Position numbers and translations under genes: made by a program. DNA of 35,357 bases from assembly GCA_965661765.1 (NCBI GenBank), contig CBFIFE010000027.1:1-35357 (forward strand), written 5' to 3'. Positions 32,202 through 35,357 of the stretch are shown in pieces (within the stretch, counting starts at the first letter, position 1; every line of letters begins with the position of its first letter). The notes under the pieces were generated by a model. The model was not told the origin of the DNA. It did not search any database and was given only the letters and a program-made list of their open reading frames with translations. This DNA is from JBMYZL01 sp965661765 (GTDB lineage Bacteria > Bacteroidota > Bacteroidia > Flavobacteriales_D > Sanyastnellaceae).

Positions 32202-32252
32202 CCCCCTAGTTCCCTTAGTCCCCCCTCGTCTCCCTAGTCTCCTTGGTCACTA
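32202..32252 (-). repeat. 9-nt G-rich array at the 3' end of the barrel-fusion gene (array 4b)
   Basis: About five or six units. On the minus strand it reads TAGTGAC, CAAGGAGAC, TAGGGAGAC, GAGGGGGGAC, TAAGGGAAC, TAGGGGG. The first element contains the gene's TAG stop followed immediately by TGA. It is inverted relative to array 4a, so each array is G-rich on the strand of its own gene. Confidence 0.9.
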
Positions 32253-33278
32253 TTTTAAGTGAAGCCGTGCCTCAACGGCAAACGACGTCGTCCCCATCCA
32301 AAACCGTGCATCCGCCACCACCGTCTCGTGTTGCCAAACCCCCTCGCCCCATTTGTTGCGCAGGAATTCTTGCCACCACCGAACCCCCAGCGAGATGGCC
32401 GCCAAATCTCCGTCCCGTCGCCCTTGCCAGGCTCTTGGGGTATGCTGGACGAAGAGTTCGGCTTGAAGCGGCAGCGCCCACCAACGTTGACGGTTTTCGG
32501 CAGCCGCAAAGTCACTGTAGAGGGAGTCGCGTTGCTGGGTGCCAGTGGTGAAAACGTCAGTGGGCAGCATGTCCAGGCTGAGGCCAATTCCGGCGCGCAA
32601 AGCCCAATCGGTGGTGATGGACACGCTCGTTGTGGCAATCATGGGGATTCTGTATCGAACGCTGCGCAGCCGCAAGGTGTCCTGGGCGAACATTTCGATG
32701 CCGTCGTTGGGCAGGGTAGGGGAGAAGGTGAGCTGCCAATCCGACCAATTCCGCACCACTTCGAGACCGGTTTGGACTTGCCACGCTTCGTTCAAGGATT
32801 TTTCGATGCGCAGGCCAAACCCGGATCCGCCAGTGGGTGTCCAAGCAATCTCCAAAGGCCCCGCGGTGGTGACGATGGGCTCGGCGCCCACTGCTTCAAG
32901 GGGGAATTGAAAACCGCCGAGGAGGATGAGGCGATAGGGCGAGTTGGTTTGGCCGGAGGCCTGAGACAACAAGGCACCTGTCAAAGCCAGCAAGATCACG
33001 GCCAGCGTTCCGATGAGCAGGCCCCAACGCAGGCCTTCCACAGGGATGAAAGGCGTCCTGTGCGCAGCGTGCAACATGTGATTCTCGTGTTGGGCCTTTT
33101 GAAGGTGGTCCCTGTGTACGCCGAAGAGCCATTCCTCGTTTTCCCTTCCGGTTTCGAAAGGAATGTTCGCCGCCGTCAAACGTTCCTCGAATTCGGCAGC
33201 CAACTCTGCCGTGTTGAAGACAAAGACATGGTAGCGGTTGTCGCCTGGGTGGGGGAAGGTATTCGTCCAGCGCATCAT
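32250..33278 (-). CDS. Apparent fusion: small membrane protein plus outer-membrane beta-barrel
   Basis: A 342-residue protein with two unlike halves. Residues 1-83 form a soluble domain (RWTNTFPHPGDNRYHVFVF, LAAEFEERLTAANIPF, EEWLFGVHRDH) resembling small Bacteroidota proteins that end in one membrane helix. The helix is present (RWGLLIGTLAVILLALTGAL) and runs into LSQASGQT, which looks like a signal-peptidase site. From about residue 108 the sequence has alternating aromatic/polar strands (YRLILLGGFQF, GSGFGLRIEKS, WQVQTGLEVVR, ALRAGIGLSLDML) and ends in strands typical of an 8-12-stranded outer-membrane barrel (ISLGVRWWQEF, SFAVEARLHLK). The start is 33278 or 33275; the longer frame begins with TTG. 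An independent barrel gene would need its own signal peptide, so the helix may do both jobs. Function is unknown. Confidence 0.65.
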   Translation of the reverse strand: MMRWTNTFPHPGDNRYHVFVFNTAELAAEFEERLTAANIPFETGRENEEWLFGVHRDHLQKAQHENHMLHAAHRTPFIPVEGLRWGLLIGTLAVILLALTGALLSQASGQTNSPYRLILLGGFQFPLEAVGAEPIVTTAGPLEIAWTPTGGSGFGLRIEKSLNEAWQVQTGLEVVRNWSDWQLTFSPTLPNDGIEMFAQDTLRLRSVRYRIPMIATTSVSITTDWALRAGIGLSLDMLPTDVFTTGTQQRDSLYSDFAAAENRQRWWALPLQAELFVQHTPRAWQGRRDGDLAAISLGVRWWQEFLRNKWGEGVWQHETVVADARFWMGTTSFAVEARLHLK

Positions 33279-33295
33279 TTCTGCGGCAAAGGTCT

Positions 33296-33362
33296 GCAAA
33301 AAAAGGAACCCCCCTGCCGGGTGGATGCCGCAGAAAGCAGGGCATCGTCACCAGCAGGGGGG
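33296..33362 (-). terminator. Long-stem terminator after the YceI gene
   Basis: On the minus strand an outer 9-bp stem (CCCCCCTGC / GCAGGGGGG, plus positions 33354-33362 and 33309-33317) encloses a second stem (GGTG-GATGCC against GGCATC-CACC). It is followed by TTCCTTTTTTT. It lies about 25 nt after the YceI stop and just before the start of the fusion gene. Confidence 0.85.
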
Positions 33363-33387
33363 CTCGATTGCAACGAACTCAGTTCGC

Positions 33388-34068
33388 TCAACCGCGCGGC
33401 TCAGCCGTCAAGTTGAACTTCAATTCGAATTCGTCGTAAATCATCTTGTCGCCGAGGTCCTCGAAAAACTGACCTGAACCGTACTTGATGCCGTACTTCG
33501 TCCGGTCGATGACTGCCGTACCGGTGATCTCGACAGCACCATTGTTGTTTGTCAAGTTCACAGGAAAGCTGACCGGCCCTGTGGTCTCTTTGATTTGCAT
33601 GGTCCCGCTGGCAATGTACTGACCATCGACATATTTGATGCCGGCGAGGTTGAACATGGCAGTGGGGAACTGCTCGGTGGCAAAGAAGTCTTCGGAGTGC
33701 AAGTGTCCGCGCAGCTTGTCGGCGTACTCTCCCTCCATGTCCTCGACGGTGATGGATTTCATGTCCATGTAAATCTGTGCATCCGCCAAGACGTCACTCT
33801 TTACTTCGAGAGACCCTTTCTGGATGGAAACAGAACCGAAATGCTCACCGCTCACCTTGGCAGCTTTCCAGCCTACAGTGCTTTTCTCTGTGTTGATGTT
33901 GTAAACGCCATTCGACAAAACCTCGCCGAGGTTGTCCTTTTGCTTTTCCGTTTCTGCACCTGCTTTGGCCTTGGCTTCAGCGCCCTCGTTTGTCGCTTGT
34001 TCTGCGCCGCATCCGGCCAGAGCAAAAACGGCTGCGGTTGCCCACAGTTTCATTCCGAAATGTTTCAT
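33388..34068 (-). CDS. YceI-family lipoprotein
   Basis: A 226-residue protein with a lipoprotein signal (MKHFGMKLWATAAVFALAGC; cysteine at residue 20) followed by an Ala/Glu/Lys-rich linker and a YceI domain. The domain is recognisable from GVYNINTEKSTVGWKAAKVS, LRGHLHSEDFFATEQFP, the KETTGPVSFPVNLT segment and TAVIDRTKYGIKYGSG. YceI domains are lipocalin-like barrels that bind isoprenoid or amphiphilic ligands. The start at 34068 is chosen for the lipobox; in-frame ATG codons further upstream (to 34107) are possible. It follows a MarR regulator, a pairing I have seen often in Bacteroidota, so MarR control is likely. Confidence 0.88.
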   Translation of the reverse strand: MKHFGMKLWATAAVFALAGCGAEQATNEGAEAKAKAGAETEKQKDNLGEVLSNGVYNINTEKSTVGWKAAKVSGEHFGSVSIQKGSLEVKSDVLADAQIYMDMKSITVEDMEGEYADKLRGHLHSEDFFATEQFPTAMFNLAGIKYVDGQYIASGTMQIKETTGPVSFPVNLTNNNGAVEITGTAVIDRTKYGIKYGSGQFFEDLGDKMIYDEFELKFNLTAEPRG

Positions 34069-34119
34069 GTTAAAAATTGATTTGGTTGTGAATGTATTCA
34101 TAATCAAGGCCTCAAAGCA

Positions 34120-34623
34120 TCAGGCCAAATGTATTCCAGTTTTCTTCCCTCCGGCGCATCTTGCCTGCAGCGACTCATGGAATCGATTCAGGGCTGCGTT
34201 CATCTTCAGGGCTTCTTCGGTGGAGATGTTGTCTTCAAAATGCGCTTCCAGCGCCCGAAGGTCGGGATCCACCTGCGTCACGATTTGCTCTCCAGCGGCC
34301 GTGATCACCAAATCCACACGCCGTCGGTCCGACGGGCATTCTGTGCGCACGAGCATGTTTTTCTGCCGCAACTTCTCCACGAGCCGAGAAGTGTTGGATG
34401 CGGGGTCGAGCATTCGGGTGGTCAGGTCATTCAGGGCAAGGGGTGTGCCCCGCTGACCGACCAAGATGCGAAGAACGTTGTATTGCTCCGGTGTGATCCC
34501 ATGTTCGCGAAACATGCGTTTCAGTTCAATGGTCAAAATGCTTCGCGTATACATCAAATGAATGAGCAGCTTGTGTTGCTCATTTCGAAATTTGGATGTT
34601 TGCAAGGCCTCCTCGAGAATCAT
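34120..34623 (-). CDS. MarR-family transcriptional regulator
   Basis: A 167-residue winged-helix DNA-binding protein. The first helix is followed by the dimer region (HLMYTRSILTIELKRMFREHG), then ITPEQYNVLRIL, the recognition part LTTRMLDPASNTSRLVEKLR, and the wing signature CPSDRRRVDLVITAAG, typical of MarR. It probably represses itself and the YceI gene that follows by about 50 nt. An inverted repeat lies over its promoter. Ligand unknown. Confidence 0.92.
   Translation of the reverse strand: MILEEALQTSKFRNEQHKLLIHLMYTRSILTIELKRMFREHGITPEQYNVLRILVGQRGTPLALNDLTTRMLDPASNTSRLVEKLRQKNMLVRTECPSDRRRVDLVITAAGEQIVTQVDPDLRALEAHFEDNISTEEALKMNAALNRFHESLQARCAGGKKTGIHLA
34126..34133 (-). promoter_or_regulatory. 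Internal -7 element for the YceI gene
   Basis: TACATTTG on the minus strand, within the last codons of the MarR gene, is a full TAnnTTTG match. It lies about 58 nt before the YceI start. It could give the YceI gene independent expression; no good -33 TTG is seen, so confidence is modest. Confidence 0.35.
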
Positions 34624-34627
34624 TTGC

Positions 34628-34659
34628 CAAATCTACGACCTCAAAAGATGTAGATACAA
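34628..34659 (-). promoter_or_regulatory. MarR promoter with overlapping inverted repeat (possible operator)
   Basis: On the minus strand TTG (34657-34659) is followed after 21 nt by TAGATTTG (34628-34635), and the MarR ATG starts only 4 nt later, so the transcript is probably leaderless. An inverted repeat ATCTAC-N13-GTAGAT (34631-34655) covers the space from just inside the -33 element to the -7 element. That is where an autoregulatory MarR operator would be expected. Confidence 0.6.
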
Positions 34660-34751
34660 CAAAAGCCGAAACATTTTTTCCGCCGCTCAAAATCGTTCCT
34701 TGTCAGGGCAGAGCAATGTCGCGACAAGTTGTTCCTTCCGAACAATCGCAA

Positions 34752-35207
34752 TCAACCGGCAAGTTGCCGCTTCACAATGGCAGCGATCACAGATCCGTCG
34801 GCCTGTGCGCCCATTTGCGCATTGGCGGCTCCCATGACTTTGCCCATATCGCCCATTCCGGATGCCCCGAGTTGGGCAATGATGTCGCGCACTGCTTGTG
34901 CAATGGCCTCTTCCGAAAGTTTGGCAGGCAGAAAGGCTTCGATGACGGCCGCTTGTGCCAATTCTTCCGCTTCCAAATCCGCCCGGTCCTGCCCCGCGTA
35001 CAATTCAGCGGTTTCGAGTCTTTGCTTGTGCAGCTTGCTCAAAATTTTCAGCGCAACGTCGTCAGGAATCTCACTCCCGTCAACCCCGGTTTTGGTCATT
35101 TCCAACATGAGTTTGCTTTTCATGTCGCGCAGTGCGCTCAGGCGCTCGCGGTCTTTCGAGCGCATGGCATCCTTGATGCCGTCAGAGATGGATAGGTAAA
35201 TGCTCAT
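34752..35207 (-). CDS. GatB/YqeY domain protein
   Basis: A 151-residue cytoplasmic protein of the YqeY family, related to the tRNA-binding tail domain of the GatB amidotransferase subunit. The typical features are a helical N-terminus (SISDGIKDAMRSKDRERLSA), ILSKLHKQRLETAELY, the VIEAFLPAKLSEEAI block and a C-terminal MGKVMGAANAQMGAQADGS. Its role is not settled; involvement in tRNA handling is inferred from the GatB relationship. ATG at 35207 is preferred to the upstream TTG at 35219. A promoter element lies 9 nt before it. Confidence 0.92.
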   Translation of the reverse strand: MSIYLSISDGIKDAMRSKDRERLSALRDMKSKLMLEMTKTGVDGSEIPDDVALKILSKLHKQRLETAELYAGQDRADLEAEELAQAAVIEAFLPAKLSEEAIAQAVRDIIAQLGASGMGDMGKVMGAANAQMGAQADGSVIAAIVKRQLAG

Positions 35208-35216
35208 AATTCTTGC

Positions 35217-35224
35217 CAAATGTA
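35217..35224 (-). promoter_or_regulatory. -7 promoter element before the YqeY gene
   Basis: TACATTTG on the minus strand is a full TAnnTTTG match, 9 nt before the start codon. The region upstream is taken up by repeat array 5, so the usual TTG -33 element is missing or provided by G-rich sequence. Confidence 0.45.
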
Positions 35225-35240
35225 ACCCTCATTCCGCTCC

Positions 35241-35357
35241 GCGTCCTCGTCCCCCTCGTCCCCCTGGTCTCCCTGGTTCCCCTCGTCTCCCTGGTCCCCC
35301 TCGTCCCCCTGGTCTCCCTCGTCTCCCTCGTCTCCCTGGTCCCCCTGGCCCCCCTGG
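35241..35357 (-). repeat. 9-nt G-rich array running off the window end (array 5)
   Basis: About thirteen units, continuing to the window edge. On the minus strand they read (C or G)AGGG(A/G)GAC; unlike array 3 there are no TAG-type units. By analogy with the other arrays, its host should be a minus-strand gene ending just beyond 35357. It lies immediately upstream of the YqeY promoter. Confidence 0.92.

Overview
The window comes from a member of the Bacteroidota, most likely a marine-type member of the Flavobacteriales with fairly high GC. The evidence is a secreted protein with a gliding-motility/CHU-type C-terminal domain (type IX secretion, type B), large surface proteins built from Cys-rich DDGSC modules, an FG-GAP/ASPIC-UnbV protein, a small protein family largely confined to Bacteroidota (22093-22587), and repeated Bacteroidota-type promoter -7 elements (TAnnTTTG) placed very close to start codons. 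There is no rRNA, tRNA, CRISPR array or recognisable transposase.

Left part (1-15.4 kb), almost all on the minus strand. A partial sulfotransferase on plus runs tail to tail into a long minus-strand series. In transcription order this is guaB, a two-parvulin-domain PPIase, an MBOAT O-acyltransferase with its SGNH partner, a SurA-N-like lipoprotein, a SurA-like PPIase, an APS/PAPS reductase (cysH), a sugar-nucleotide epimerase, two family-2 glycosyltransferases, a MoxR ATPase and a family-4 glycosyltransferase. A guaB / PPIase / SurA-like / MoxR block is a familiar Bacteroidota arrangement. Here it appears to be interleaved with envelope-polysaccharide genes (glycosyltransferases, epimerase, O-acylation pair) and one sulfur gene.

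Middle (15.4-22.6 kb): a T9SS type-B secreted FN3-like protein, an ABC exporter interrupted by a 351-nt N gap, a Wzc-type chain-length regulator/BY-kinase with a tyrosine-rich tail, and, divergently, the small conserved protein.

Right (22.6-35.4 kb): two plus-strand secreted proteins sharing DDGSC modules and an EF-hand/dockerin-like C-terminal tail. They are followed by a YwqK/MORN-repeat protein, a nitroreductase divergent from it by 19 bp, an apparent fusion of a small membrane protein with an outer-membrane barrel, and a YceI lipoprotein with its MarR regulator and a YqeY protein.

The most unusual feature is a family of six short-period arrays. The unit is 9 nt (NAGGGDGAC on the coding strand of the neighbouring gene) and each array sits directly on the 3' end of a gene. 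In all five arrays whose host gene is visible, the G-rich strand is the sense strand and the gene's stop codon lies in or against the array. The unit carries stop codons in two of three frames and places a GG(G) tract every nine nucleotides, so it could form G-quadruplex RNA at the 3' ends of transcripts. I do not recognise this family from any described element; its function is inference.
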